Assembly (NCBI GenBank): GCA_030762175.1 | Contig: CM060831.1 | Coordinates: forward strand, 65,822,001-65,886,000 | Reading direction: 5' to 3' | From: Metallyticus violacea | Lineage: Eukaryota > Arthropoda > Insecta > Mantodea > Metallyticidae | Length of the DNA stretch: 64,000 bases | Shown here: piece after piece, positions 49,571 to 59,990 of the stretch | Layout of the letters: each line of letters opens with the position of its first letter | Position numbering within the stretch: the first letter of the stretch is position 1 | The notes under the pieces: generated by a model | Seen by the model: the letters and a program-made list of their open reading frames with translations, nothing else | Database searches by the model: none | Told to the model about the DNA's origin: nothing | Program-made: the position numbers and the translations under genes

Positions 49571-51356
49571 ACGTTTGCTCCGCTGGGGTATCAATCAGAA
49601 AACAAGAGTAACTTCGGACGCATGCATTGTAAGTTTCAATCGTGCAGGTGCGCGTTCACTCATATATATAGAATTTAATATATATAATAACTTCTATTTC
49701 AGACGCGGTTTTCAGATTCAGTTCATATACGTGAAAGTCAGGACAGCTAAATTTATATTCATTCAATGTAGATAAATTCTATCGTACGAAAATACCAGAG
49801 GACGCGAAAGATCTTGAGCATAATAAATTATATTACCATAAGATGTAATATACAGTCACTTCTTATGATGTGGTTATTTATTTATATTACTGGTCTCCTC
49901 TTACAGTCCTGTTGGATACAATCAACAAAATAATCAATAATACCCAAATAAATTGTTATCACCGAACTGTAAATCACTGCATACCAAAAATATTTCATAA
50001 TTGGGCATCACCAAGGTGAGGCCATTAACTAATCCTCACATAATTTGGCATCACTAACATGGGGTCATACCAATCCGTTACATAATTTGGCACCCAACTG
50101 ACGGCAATAACAACAACAAAAAAGACCCCGCAAAACACCTCAGAACTTCTTATTGGGTATGCGTTATTTCAAGCAGTTAGTCCATTCGTGAAGATATCGT
50201 TCTACTTTTGTTGTTAAAATAAGTCCATTGTGTTGTGTTATTTGATTAAAACTGTTTATATGGTACTACAGCGTTTGTTTGATAATTGGTGGAAGAATAA
50301 CATTTATGAATACCTAATCTAGTGGTTGAACTTCACGCCAATTTGGACTTTCGTGTTGTTATAACACATGATATTTCAAATGCCTTCGGATGTATTTGCA
50401 GTAAGAACAAAATAAATGTGGGATACATCGGAATACTAACATTATCAGGGATCAAGGAAAGACGATCTGGAGAGAAAGCGCAGGATCTTTGCGGGTCATG
50501 TTGTGGGAATTTTTAAGATCAATAATGATGAAAGATGGATCCAGAACGTCAGCTGTTTCACGAAAAGTGTCAGGGACTCTCAAAACACCGAACGTTCTTG
50601 GATTGCAATTATGAATCTGATTAGGGAAAACAAAATGTACTACAACTTGCCATAATTTTGTTAAATTAGTTAATATCAAGAAATTACAGCATAATATCAC
50701 GAAATTATATCTACTATTTTAGGAGTCACTATATCAGTGTTGTTCAATAAAGAATGGTAATATTTTTGGCAACATATAACGGCGCACTGCGTGGGTAACG
50801 TGAGATGTTCTTTCGTGCTGAAACACCATCTTTTGTAAACGCCGAGGATGACCTGAGCGGAGATGTTGCATTACAGGGGATTGTTGTTATTAACGTGAAA
50901 ATTGGGTATTCGTGCCAAACGATAAACTAGGTTCATGTGAAAGAGTATGAGCAGAATAGTCTGCACAAGCGCCTTGATAAATAATCGAACTTACCCTTAG
51001 AGACAGCTGCCGTCCTGTGGCTTCAATACCGAACGGCAGCGGGAAAAGCCCAATTCCAGGGAATGCTGAAGCGATACGGAGTGAAGTACATATCTTAAGC
51101 GGTAGTGTAAAGTGTACAATAAATGCAGGCGGAGGGTACACAACGGTTTCGGAACACAGAAGCAAGCAATCGTACGCATAAAATTAACTATGTAGCTTAA
51201 ATGTTAATCATATTCCGTTTTAGTTCTTGTGCAATTGGAAACTTTAAGCTAACAAAATAACACGTAAATAAAACAATAATATGGAAAAGTATATATTTTA
51301 AGCCTGAAAGTTATGTTATTTATTAAATACATATATTTTCAGTTAGCGTTATTTGT

Positions 51357-51358
<2 letters not shown>
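49571..51358. other. Anonymous stretch
   Basis: No recognised genes. Short frames on both strands (50322-50516, 50452-50700, 50890-51165) lack known motifs. An 8-bp hairpin GCTGCCGT...ACGGCAGC is present near 51007-51045. Confidence 0.4.
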
Positions 51359-51391
<33 letters not shown>

Positions 51392-51414
51392 GCTTTTTTT
51401 TTTTTTTTTTTTTT
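51359..51414. repeat. (TG)n microsatellite followed by T run
   Basis: About 15 TG units to 51389, then a T run from 51393. The 83-codon frame spanning it is a low-complexity artefact. Confidence 0.95.
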
Positions 51415-52793
51415 CTCCTTACTAAATTCTCTGCTCTAGCGCTCTGTAATAACCTTCACAAATTCAACTTGCTGGGGAATTCGCTTAGTTTGTTGCAGCC
51501 CCTGCATGACGAACTTTTAAATACTTCTCTTATATCTTATTTAAACAGAGCAAAAGGGGTTTGAATCTTTTCTTTCTTTAGCCTAATTTAACAACTACTT
51601 AAAAAAAATAAAACTTTTTTTTTTAAAAAACGTGTGTATGAAGACAATATTTATTATTGCTCTTGTCTCCTAATTAAATTATATGACTACTGTTTGAAGT
51701 TAAAAAAAAAAAAAAAAAAAAAAAAACGAACATTGGAATGCTCAAAAAATTAAAAGTCCATCGCACAAAATAAGTTTGAGACATTAACCACTATCCTCAT
51801 CTGCGTCAGAAGGTGGTCTGACCTGTTGGTAGAAATCTTTGCAATCACCAGTGACACATAATTAATGATTGTAGCTTCGAACATTTTCTTCTCTTCGTTA
51901 GGTCTGACATTGGGAAGGATAGCTTCACCGCCTTTGTAAAACTTGAACACATAAGTGATGATTAAACCATAAATAAATTCATAGCTTCTATGTTATTCGA
52001 GGAAAGTAATTATTTTTACTACGCATGCTCAAATAACAGCAATGCAATACACCACATTAAACACCTCCATAAGGAAGTTGATTTAGGTACATCATTCAGG
52101 TCGTTATAACTAAAGTAAATACAAACGATTTTTCTTTCTTATATTTTTATACAGATTAGCTAATTCACGAACCTACTATTCACCCGTAATAACTAAATGT
52201 TCAGAACACACAATACGGATATTTAATGTAATATTAGGATCAAGGAATGAAATTACAAACAGGTAGTTTTGTTGAGAAGGAAGCGTTGTTCTGTTCTAAG
52301 CCTGGAAAACTGATGCTTTAATAGCAGAGCTAAACAATAAATTGTATTATTTTTAAAAATATTATATATATAACTATTTCTGTTTCCTTTTGCGATTATC
52401 GTTCTGCCTAGTCGTTTCTTTGTATGATATTATTCATGACAACAGAACAAAGAAATATACCACTAAGTTGCGTTGTGGGTAGAACTGACTTTTTATTTTA
52501 TTTTATTTTTCCTTGTATTAGATATAGAAACATCCCACCAATTTGCTAATGGCTGCAACAACTCTAGGCGTTTTATGAGCTTGAAAACAAAATAAAATGT
52601 TGTTCTTTGTTGTATTCTATGTTTCTAATTACTGATATTTCTTAATTTCTTTTCTTTTATAGCGTTACATTCTTTCTGGCACTGGCGAGCTTGTGTATCG
52701 ATATTCATAGAGACAAAGGCCTTAATTTGAAGACTTTGTATTTGATACTAGTAAGTTCTAGAAAGTTAGTTAACCTGCTAACATCAGCGTTAC
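51415..52793. other. Gene-free stretch
   Basis: Contains a 25-nt A run (51702-51726) and a short TTTTA repeat near 52491-52509; nothing coding recognised. Confidence 0.5.
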
Positions 52794-52821
52794 ATATATG
52801 TATATGATTATATACATATAT
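52794..52821. repeat. Perfect AT-rich hairpin
   Basis: ATATATGTATAT, 4-nt loop, ATATACATATAT. A low-complexity stem with no evident role. Confidence 0.85.
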
Positions 52822-53218
52822 TTATTTATAAGTGTGTGCAGATAACAATAAAACAATATAGCTGATCCAACCCAAGTTCTACACTAGGCCAATATTGAAC
52901 ATATGCCACCATAATAATTTTAACAAACACCTGATAAACAATTAAATTATTTCTAACACAGTAATTACCCTGAACAAACGCAATCCAAATCAAAAGTCCT
53001 CTCCCCTCACAGATCATATCCATTTGTTCTTAACTCTATATAAGTATTGTCCCAAATTCCTAAATTTACTTTGATCACGAACCATTTTCTTTGTTGCAAT
53101 TAATTTATTCAACTTCAACTATTTACCATTTATCAGTTGTTGTCTCCATTCCCTTGTTCCTGAGCATTCAAACAGGATATGCTCTACATTTTCCACATAC
53201 AGGACAAAATCCATGCTC
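52822..53218. other. Anonymous stretch
   Basis: No gene or recognised repeat. Confidence 0.45.
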
Positions 53219-53230
53219 ACCACTAATTCT

Positions 53231-53287
53231 TTTTTTTTTTTGAGTAGTGTTTAACGCCCGTTTTTACTACTGAGGCACCACAGCCGG
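53231..53287 (-). mobile_element. Severely 5'-truncated SINE-2 (57 bp) with target-site duplication
   Basis: Flanked by perfect 12-bp repeats ACCACTAATTCT (53219-53230 and 53288-53299). The insert holds only the T run (the A tail on minus) and the SINE-2 3' end read on plus as GTGTTTAACGCCCGTTTTTA then CTACTGAGGCACCACAGCCGG. The truncation with intact duplication marks an aborted target-primed reverse transcription event. Confidence 0.95.
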
Positions 53288-53299
53288 ACCACTAATTCT

Positions 53300-53985
53300 A
53301 AAACCCCTTAATCTCCAAATTCAAATCTAAACCATGCCATTCTTTCTCTCTCCTTCTTATTGCACTTACTAATACGAGTATATCTTTCTCTTTTAGCATT
53401 CTCATTTATCTCCTGATAGAACATTAATGAATTCTTCTCCCGCATTATAAAATATAACATCTACCCATCTATATCATCAAACCTCTCTCTACTCCGTTTC
53501 CAGAAAACTCTCTTCAAGTCACCTCTTCTTAGTCATAGATCCGCCATTCCATTCCTCCTTCCCCAACTTTGTGCACCCAATAACAATTACCTATCCCAGA
53601 CTCCTGAAATATTAAACAATATTTTAGCACGGACATCTGTTGTGTCCTGAGCCAATACTTTAACACATTCTCCATCACACATCCTCTCACACATATGTAA
53701 TAAATAAAATAAATAAAACATAAATACAATATTTATAATCCTAGAGTGAAGCCGGTTATCTTTATAAGATGATAATTTACGCTAAGAACAGTACTTTCAT
53801 AATTAACTATCGTATTAGTTTTTAGTAGCTATTGTAGAATTTTGTATAAAATTGGTCCTTCAATTTTATTTTTTTTCCCCGTAGGGTTATAAGTGACTTT
53901 TAAGTTTTAGCACATATACCCAAAAGGTCCGGAGGTTTCGGGGATTTGTTAGAAAGAGAAGGTGGGCAATGGTTTGTAACGATGG
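53300..53985. other. Anonymous stretch
   Basis: Pyrimidine-rich plus strand; no coding motif. Confidence 0.45.
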
Positions 53986-53995
53986 ATGGAGAACT

Positions 53996-54276
53996 GGTTT
54001 GATTTATTTACGGACGCTCTTTAACATCTCAGGTCATCAGCGTCCGGGCGTGAAACGGCCGACAAATTTTGCTCAGAAGCCTCTTCTTTCAGGCTTAAGG
54101 TTCTTTTTCGTGCCGTAAATGTACGACATGGGACCACGGCTTTACTTCCCTTCCGAAGGAAGCCATGCCTAGGATTTTTACTCCCGAAATAATCCATCGA
54201 TCCTGGTCGGGTTCGAACCCCGATCTTGGGTTTAGAAGGCAAGTATGGTTACCACTACACCACCAGGACCGACTCA
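53996..54276 (-). mobile_element. SINE-1 copy with target-site duplication
   Basis: Flanked by ATGGAGAACT at 53986-53995 and 54277-54286 (perfect, 10 bp). The body carries GATTTATTTACGGACGCTCT, GCTCAGAAGCCTCTTCTTTC and CTTCCCTTCCGAAGGAAG. The head ends CTACACCACCAGGACCGAC. A small deletion is visible after CAGCGTCC compared with the copy at 34556. Confidence 0.96.
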
Positions 54277-54504
54277 ATGGAGAACTATATAACTGGAGAA
54301 ATGCTGGAAAACCATGGTTAAGGTTGCCTGAGGTACTTGCTCGCGTATAGTGTATTGTTTTTGGCCCTTGAGAGCTTGTTCACTGCTTAATTTGTGGAAT
54401 TATAAACATTCTCTTGTTAGAGGTCCCAAACTATTATTTATAACATTTATACCATTTGTATAACAACTTTCAAATCTATATAATACACACACACGCGCGC
54501 ACCT

Positions 54505-54750
54505 TCAACGATGCATAGACCCAAAGTAGGGCTCAAACCCGGTCAGGATCAATAACTTTTTTTAGGGCGTGAAAATCCATAGTATGAATTACTTCGGAAG
54601 GAAGTAAAGTCGTTAGTTCCATGTAGTACATTTACTTCAAGCCTGAAAGAAGAGACATCTGAGCAAAATATATACGCTGTTTCACGCCCTGAATAAAAAG
54701 AGACTCTAATGACTAACGTTGTTAAAGAACGTTCATAAATAAAATAAAAA
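54505..54750 (+). mobile_element. SINE-1 copy, degenerate, opposite orientation
   Basis: B-box region CTCAAACCCGGTCAGGATC at about 54532, body TTACTTCGGAAGGAAGTAAA, AAGCCTGAAAGAAGAGACAT, and 3' end GTTAAAGAACGTTCATAAAT. The A box is lost. It lies 228 bp from, and inverted relative to, the copy at 53996-54276. Confidence 0.88.
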
Positions 54751-55559
54751 TATAACCTATACTTAACGAAACAAAACAGCAGAAAATCTTCCCGATATAA
54801 TGTATAAATTTGCCTTTGTTCTGCGTCACAGCATCTCGGCAGTTGTGCCACGCTGTCCATGATTAACAATACACACAATTCGTATAGAACCACTACCAAC
54901 ATTTATGAGATCGTAAATCACCTGAAGAAAAGAATAAATGGCGTAAAGGAGAGATTACGTCATCGCAAAAGACTTGCCAAAGGCAGCAAATAAAGTAAAA
55001 CAATGCCCTTATGTGTGGCATGTGTTCCAGAACTGAACGTAACGGACCAGAAAACGGCGTTTGGTTTTATTTACAGTTTAGATCATAATTGTGGAATCTT
55101 AGACATCACATTATATGGTATATTATATGGAAACAGAAAATCTTCATGCTATGTGTGAATAACCATTGCATTCAGATGTGATGTATCTCGTAGACGAAAG
55201 AAAGAAACAATTCAGCATAGATTCTAAGAAAGTTCTTTTTTCATCTTTGAAGGCATTTGTATATAAATTTACAAGTCACTATTTAAAGAACACACATTTT
55301 TATTGACAATAATTTGAGGCTTCTAGCGAGAGAATCAACCTGTACGTTTTATTTATATTTTATAACTTTGTGTTCATTTTATATTTAGGCATCATTATCC
55401 CTGTTGGAACATCTTACATGGTACTAAAGGTAAATTGTAAATTGACAATGTTTCAGGAAAAGAGCGAAACATGTATTTAAGACTACCGTAAGGCAGCAGA
55501 CATTCTCAATGAACGTATTAATAAACTTTCAACAGCAGAGCATCATAAACAACATAGCG
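54751..55559. other. Anonymous stretch
   Basis: No gene or recognised repeat. Confidence 0.45.
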
Positions 55560-55732
55560 ACACACTTACTTGTTTGCATCCTGGAGAAGAGGCGAGGAGT
55601 TATTAGATGTTTGCGGTCAGAAGGTATAATTCATCTTGGTGACTGGGTACAAATGCTTAAAAGTGGAAGAACATCGATCCGAGATGAGCTACGCTCCAGT
55701 CGACTCAGCTTCGACGTCACGCCATTATTTCT
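55560..55732 (+). pseudogene. Mariner-like HTH fragment
   Basis: The plus frame includes WVQMLKSGRTSIRDELRSSR then LS near 55645-55710, close to the (W)..FK.GR.S..DE.RSGRPS motif of the second HTH in mariner-type (GVQW/HTH_48) transposases. The upstream part (LRSEGIIH) fits the preceding helix-turn-helix. Downstream homology could not be followed. A short relic of an old insertion. Confidence 0.68.
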
Positions 55733-56116
55733 GTGAACTGGCGCATTTCTCTACAAGCTTTTGCCATGGAACTGACGTCAGCATGGGTCCGCACATGTAG
55801 AATACTGTCTATCGAGCACAAGAAACAGAAAACTTCTTGCCTTGCTTCTGTATTCTTAGAGTTATTCAATGAAGGAATTGAGAGTATTAGCCCTCCTTGA
55901 ACACTGTCAGGATAGGGGCGAAAATGTGAACTTTGTTTAAGAAGCCCCGATATGCATTCCAAAGACAGCAGAGGAATGTTATCTAAATAAGTTTCTGTCC
56001 TTCATGATAAAGCACGTCTCACAAAGCCACTATAAGTGCAATAGTTCACAAATTTGGTATTGTGGTCTTAAAATTCTCTCATACAACTTTTCTCTGCTAG
56101 CTTGATTATCATTTGT
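55733..56116. other. Anonymous stretch
   Basis: No recognised feature between the mariner relic and the piggyBac-like element. Confidence 0.4.
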
Positions 56117-57377
56117 TTAACACTAAAACGCCCAATGGTGTTCAAATGACCGCTTTTTATTTTTCGAACGCTCATATTTTCACTGCTTTTGAAAATATTT
56201 TTCTATGGGTTTGTGACTGTTAATCCCTTTCAATGACGTTTAGCTCACCAATACTTTTTTTGAATTTCAGGCATAACTTTTTAAATAATAGCAAATTTAT
56301 CAACGGTTCCCGGAGGTGGTCAATTGACCGCTTTCTTACCCATGTTTCTTAAGGACATTTACTGTGCAATTGTAACCGGCAATAATCATCAGTGCACAAT
56401 AAACGTGCTTCAATTCATTGTAGAGTAGTGCGTTAATCATTGTTTAACAACCCTTGCATCCATGTCTAAAATTTCGCTTAGATTTTCATTTTCACACAGG
56501 TCTCATCGACTACTGTCACTAACACTCAAGGCTGATTACAGGGATGAAAGAACAACTAAGGCCGCTAACACAAGACAGTCAAATATGATTATATAGAAAA
56601 CCAAAACCAAAACAGTTGTTCGACATGTAAACATTTGTATAAACGTCATGGCAATGTCTCTGAGAATGTTTCAATGCTTTCTGTATATATATATATAGTC
56701 CTTGTTTGTATAAGTTATGTCTTTTTTGTTCAAATAATTTGTTAGTATGTAGCATAGAGCAAATCCAATTATTATAATAATAGCTTTCTTATTTTCGAGA
56801 AAACATGCGCTTACATCCGAAATAAATAACTCTTTTTTATTAAAAACTATTAGCCTGATACGACCTATAAAAGATGAACAAAAGAATGAACGAACAAAAG
56901 TGTGAATGCATCATTTAATTAACAACAAATTAAGTGAACAGGCACGGAAGCCTGATCATAAAGCGCTAAATATAAGCGATACATGAGCAAAAACCATGAA
57001 CATAAAAATATCTGAAAGCAGAAGCTGGATTCGAGCCTGGTTCGCAGCTCAGAAGCTATGTTGTTCCCTCTATATCACTACAGTCGCCTGATAAGTAAGA
57101 ATTTTCGTCGGCCTGAGTCAGAAAAGCACTTTAATATGTGATACTGAGCAGACACTAAGCTTATACAAACTTACTCCGGATGCTAAATGCAAACTGTCTT
57201 GGAAAACCTGGCTTGCAATTTAAAACCAAAATCGTTCCCTCTATACCATCACAGTAACTAAGAAGTTCCATAGTTTTCAGTGAGAAAAATTATTAAAAAT
57301 GCATATGAAAGTAGTAGCGGTAATTGATCGCTATCGGACGTTTAGGCGTACTTGAAACTCGGGTTTACCAGTGTTAA
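56117..57377 (+). mobile_element. Non-autonomous piggyBac-like element (1.26 kb)
   Basis: Both ends carry TTAA (56117-56120 and 57374-57377). Reading inward, the left end is TTAACACTAAAACGCCCAAT, then CAAATGACCGCTTTT. The right end on the opposite strand is TTAACACTGGTAAACCCGAG, later CGCCTAAACGTCCGATAGCG and ATCAATTACCGC. TTAA duplications, CACT(A/G) termini and the subterminal TGACCGC motif (also GGTCAATTGACCGC at 56320) fit the arthropod piggyBac superfamily. No transposase segment was recognised inside. The interior includes two related segments around GTTCCCTCTATATCACTACA (about 57064) and GTTCCCTCTATACCATCACA (57234). Confidence 0.75.
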
Positions 57378-57516
57378 GATGGCATGAGAGGAAGGAAGAT
57401 TAAATGGAGCACAAACGTATGTTCTTCCTTGATGGAATACACATGTTGATGAAGTGATATAAAACAAGCATTGAGAATTAGGATGATTTATAACTTGTAC
57501 ATATAGCTCAGTTATG

Positions 57517-58140
57517 CAGTGAGGTTATTGCACCCATGGCTGCATTCTGTGGAAAGAGAGTCTTCAAAAAAAATGAATGAATGGTGTTTAACGCCCGTTT
57601 TTACTACAGAGGTACCACAGGCGGTGGACACTGGTGATGAATGAAATGAAATGATATATTGGGAAAGGATTTTATGGAAGGAATCGTTCCAGGCCTAAGT
57701 TTAGGGTACCTCCCCGGCATTTGCCATTTATGAGGACTGAGGAAAACCTGGAAAAAACCTCAGTCAGGAAGGACGGTCCTGGCGGTATTCGAACCCAGAC
57801 CTCCCGCTCACGAGTCCGAGACTTAACGACCTCGGCCACCCGTGGAGGTGAGAGTCTTCAAGACCGTATAATGCACGTGCAGGTGCTATTGGTGCTTTCA
57901 TTGTGTGCTAATTGTTCTTCGTTACGACATTACATCAAAGAAGGGGGTTTTATGTATGACACGTATGTGAAAACAGATTCTTGCAGAGAAGTGGTAAGAC
58001 AATTCGCAAGAAAACATCCTGGCAGTCGCGTTTCATATACAGAAACTGTTCGCCAACTGTTAAAAGCTATGAAAGATAGGATCTCTCATTGACAAGAGAG
58101 TCAATGTTCTTAGAGAAGAAAAGTTAGATGAAATACAGGA
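57517..58140 (+). mobile_element. Transposon remnant B, copy interrupted by SINE-2
   Basis: Second copy of the remnant at 21104-21790. After the nested SINE-2 (57568-57849) it reads FMYDTYVKTDSCREVVRQFA then RKHPGSRVSYTETVRQLLKA, the N-terminal HTH domain of a DUF4817 / IS630-type transposase. A frameshift near 58085 follows, then VLREEKLDEIQEY. In the other copy the corresponding site is undisturbed, so the empty and filled sites can be compared. No catalytic domain follows. Confidence 0.82.
57568..57849 (-). mobile_element. SINE-2 copy nested in transposon remnant B
   Basis: Perfect 12-bp duplication GAGAGTCTTCAA (57556-57567 and 57850-57861). The plus strand shows TGGTGTTTAACGCCCGTTTT then TACTACAGAGGTACCACAGG, body GTTCCAGGCCTAAGTTTAGG, and the tRNA head ending TTAACGACCTCGGCCACCCG. 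The best-preserved SINE-2 here. Confidence 0.96.
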
Positions 58141-59165
58141 ATATTGTAACGTATGGGCTAAGTTGGGTTATAGTATTTTATAAATGCAATACAGGATGTA
58201 GAGAGCTGTATCTTTCAGCACCGGTCACTTTCTTTGGTTTTATGTGGGCAGTATGATGCTAACGAGGAGAGCATAGGTTACCTCTTTATATCTCTTCATG
58301 TCCTGTGTGTAGGCGAGTACCTATAGCATAAAATACCCATCATAAATCAATGGTGGGGGGAAGTCATTATGAATCATCACAGCGCTGCCGCTGGAGGCCC
58401 TATTTGAGGATGGGCTTCCCAGGACACCACCCAAACCCAGGCCTGGCACTTGACTTACATCTGCTCAAGGTAACTTATAACTAAACACTGGTATATACTT
58501 TCTGTGTACTTTGTAGGGGCTTGCTTGCACCCCGGTGTGTTCTCTACCCCATATTAAACAAATACACTATTTTTATAAACCATGGCTTGATACTCTGAAT
58601 TACTATTCTTAATAACACAAAATGAAGTATTCAAGGGAAGATTTCGTTGAGATTATATTTGAGTTGTTTGTTAATAAAGAAATGAAGGAGAAGAGATTAA
58701 TTTCTAGCCCTATTCAGTTCTTGTCCAATGTTTTTGTTTCTGTTTAAGTGTTTTATTTATGTTTCTTTTGTTTTTAACTTGTTTTAATAAAATTGCTTTA
58801 ATTGGTAGTTGTATTTTTTTCTTTAAAATTTTATTCTTGCTTCTTTATTTGTTTAAACTTTGATTTGTATGTATTTTTTTATTTAAGATGGTCTTTATGT
58901 TTAATTAATTTGTTTGCAGTGGATAATATTATTGATATTAAGTAGATTTAGATTTGGGGTTGCTCACCCCAATCTTTTAACCAGCTTCCGCAGTAGTGTC
59001 CTCACCCAGTCCAAAGTAGGGCGTTACAATATCCTTAGCAGATGCCGGCCATGTATTGCTGCCGAGGGGCATCATTTTCAATATCTCTCATTACACACAG
59101 GTTAGTGCTTATTACTATTAGTTTAAATGATATATTTACAGTACAAACATTAGATATTAAAATAA
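58141..59165. other. Anonymous stretch
   Basis: T-rich from about 58730 to 58910. No coding motif recognised. Confidence 0.45.
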
Positions 59166-59272
59166 AAATGCTAACTTTAAGCTCGGCGAAACTGTTTCTC
59201 TTTTTCCGGTTGCCTACTTCTCCAGTAAACTAACACGCTCAGGCGGCCCACAATTCAAATAACCTTGCTATA
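59166..59272 (-). mobile_element. MITE-A left-end fragment
   Basis: The minus strand begins TATAGCAAGGTTATTTGAAT, then GGGCCGCCTGAGCGTGTTAG, CCGGAAAAAGAGAAACAGTT and a CTTAAAGTTAGC block, matching the first ~105 bp of complete MITE-A copies in order. Confidence 0.75.
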
Positions 59273-59849
59273 TGTCTCAACATTTTAAAGTTGGTGTTAC
59301 TTTTTGAATCCCCCCTTGTAAATTGACCTACTTCTGTCTTTGCATGTTTGTATTGGTTCATTTTTTTTTAATTTTCTAGTTCCAGTCCAAAATAACGAAG
59401 AAATTTTACTAGCAAGAAGTCAAGGCTGCTTGAGAAATGACTGTTCTTCTTTGTGAGCAACCTTTCTGGATAATTAAATAATAAGAAGCAGTAGAGAAAT
59501 GCAATATAACTGAAGCACTTAAGGAGATCCAAATTGAATAAAATGAGAGAAACTCTACAAGGGCTCACGCAGGATATGGCGGAAAAAAGTACAGATGCTT
59601 TCATAAAATAAATGTTTGTTAGAAACAAACAATAAAAGAAAGGCGAAGAAAGTCGGTATTTATTGACGTCGAACGGCCCTAAGAGGTAATAGAGAAAGCA
59701 ACTGGAAGGAAAATAAAACTGTCAACCTTGCCTTCCTTAAGAGCACAGCTCTTGATTTATCCCTTATAAAGTTTCTCAGTATAATGGAGAACCAGAGCTC
59801 CCCAACTGTTCTTGGCGGTACAATCTCAGAATATCCAAACCTTGCCAAC

Positions 59850-59850
<1 letters not shown>
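59273..59850. other. Anonymous stretch ahead of a long A run
   Basis: No gene recognised; minus-strand frames at 59368-59628 and 59660-59848 lack motifs. Confidence 0.4.

Positions 59851-59892
<42 letters not shown>
59851..59892. repeat. 42-nt poly-A run
   Basis: Uninterrupted A42. It could be the tail of a retroposed sequence, but no duplication or recognised element lies upstream. Confidence 0.97.
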
Positions 59893-59896
<4 letters not shown>

Positions 59897-59925
59897 GAAC
59901 TAGGAAATAGCGCTGTTTTAAAACT

Positions 59926-59990
59926 AATATAATAATAATAATAATAATAATAATAGTAGTAGTAGTAATAATAATAATAATAATAATATA
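59926..59990. repeat. (ATA)n/(GTA)n compound microsatellite
   Basis: ATA units interrupted by a short GTA block, then ATA again. Confidence 0.95.

Noticed and set aside
51313..51564. 83-codon open frame
   Set aside because: Reads through (TG)n and poly-T; low complexity.
57025..57270. Pair of tandem tRNA-like genes on the minus strand
   Set aside because: The repeated GTTCCCTCTATA segments and one TTCGAGCC-like box do not form a cloverleaf. They are better treated as interior sequence of the piggyBac-like element.
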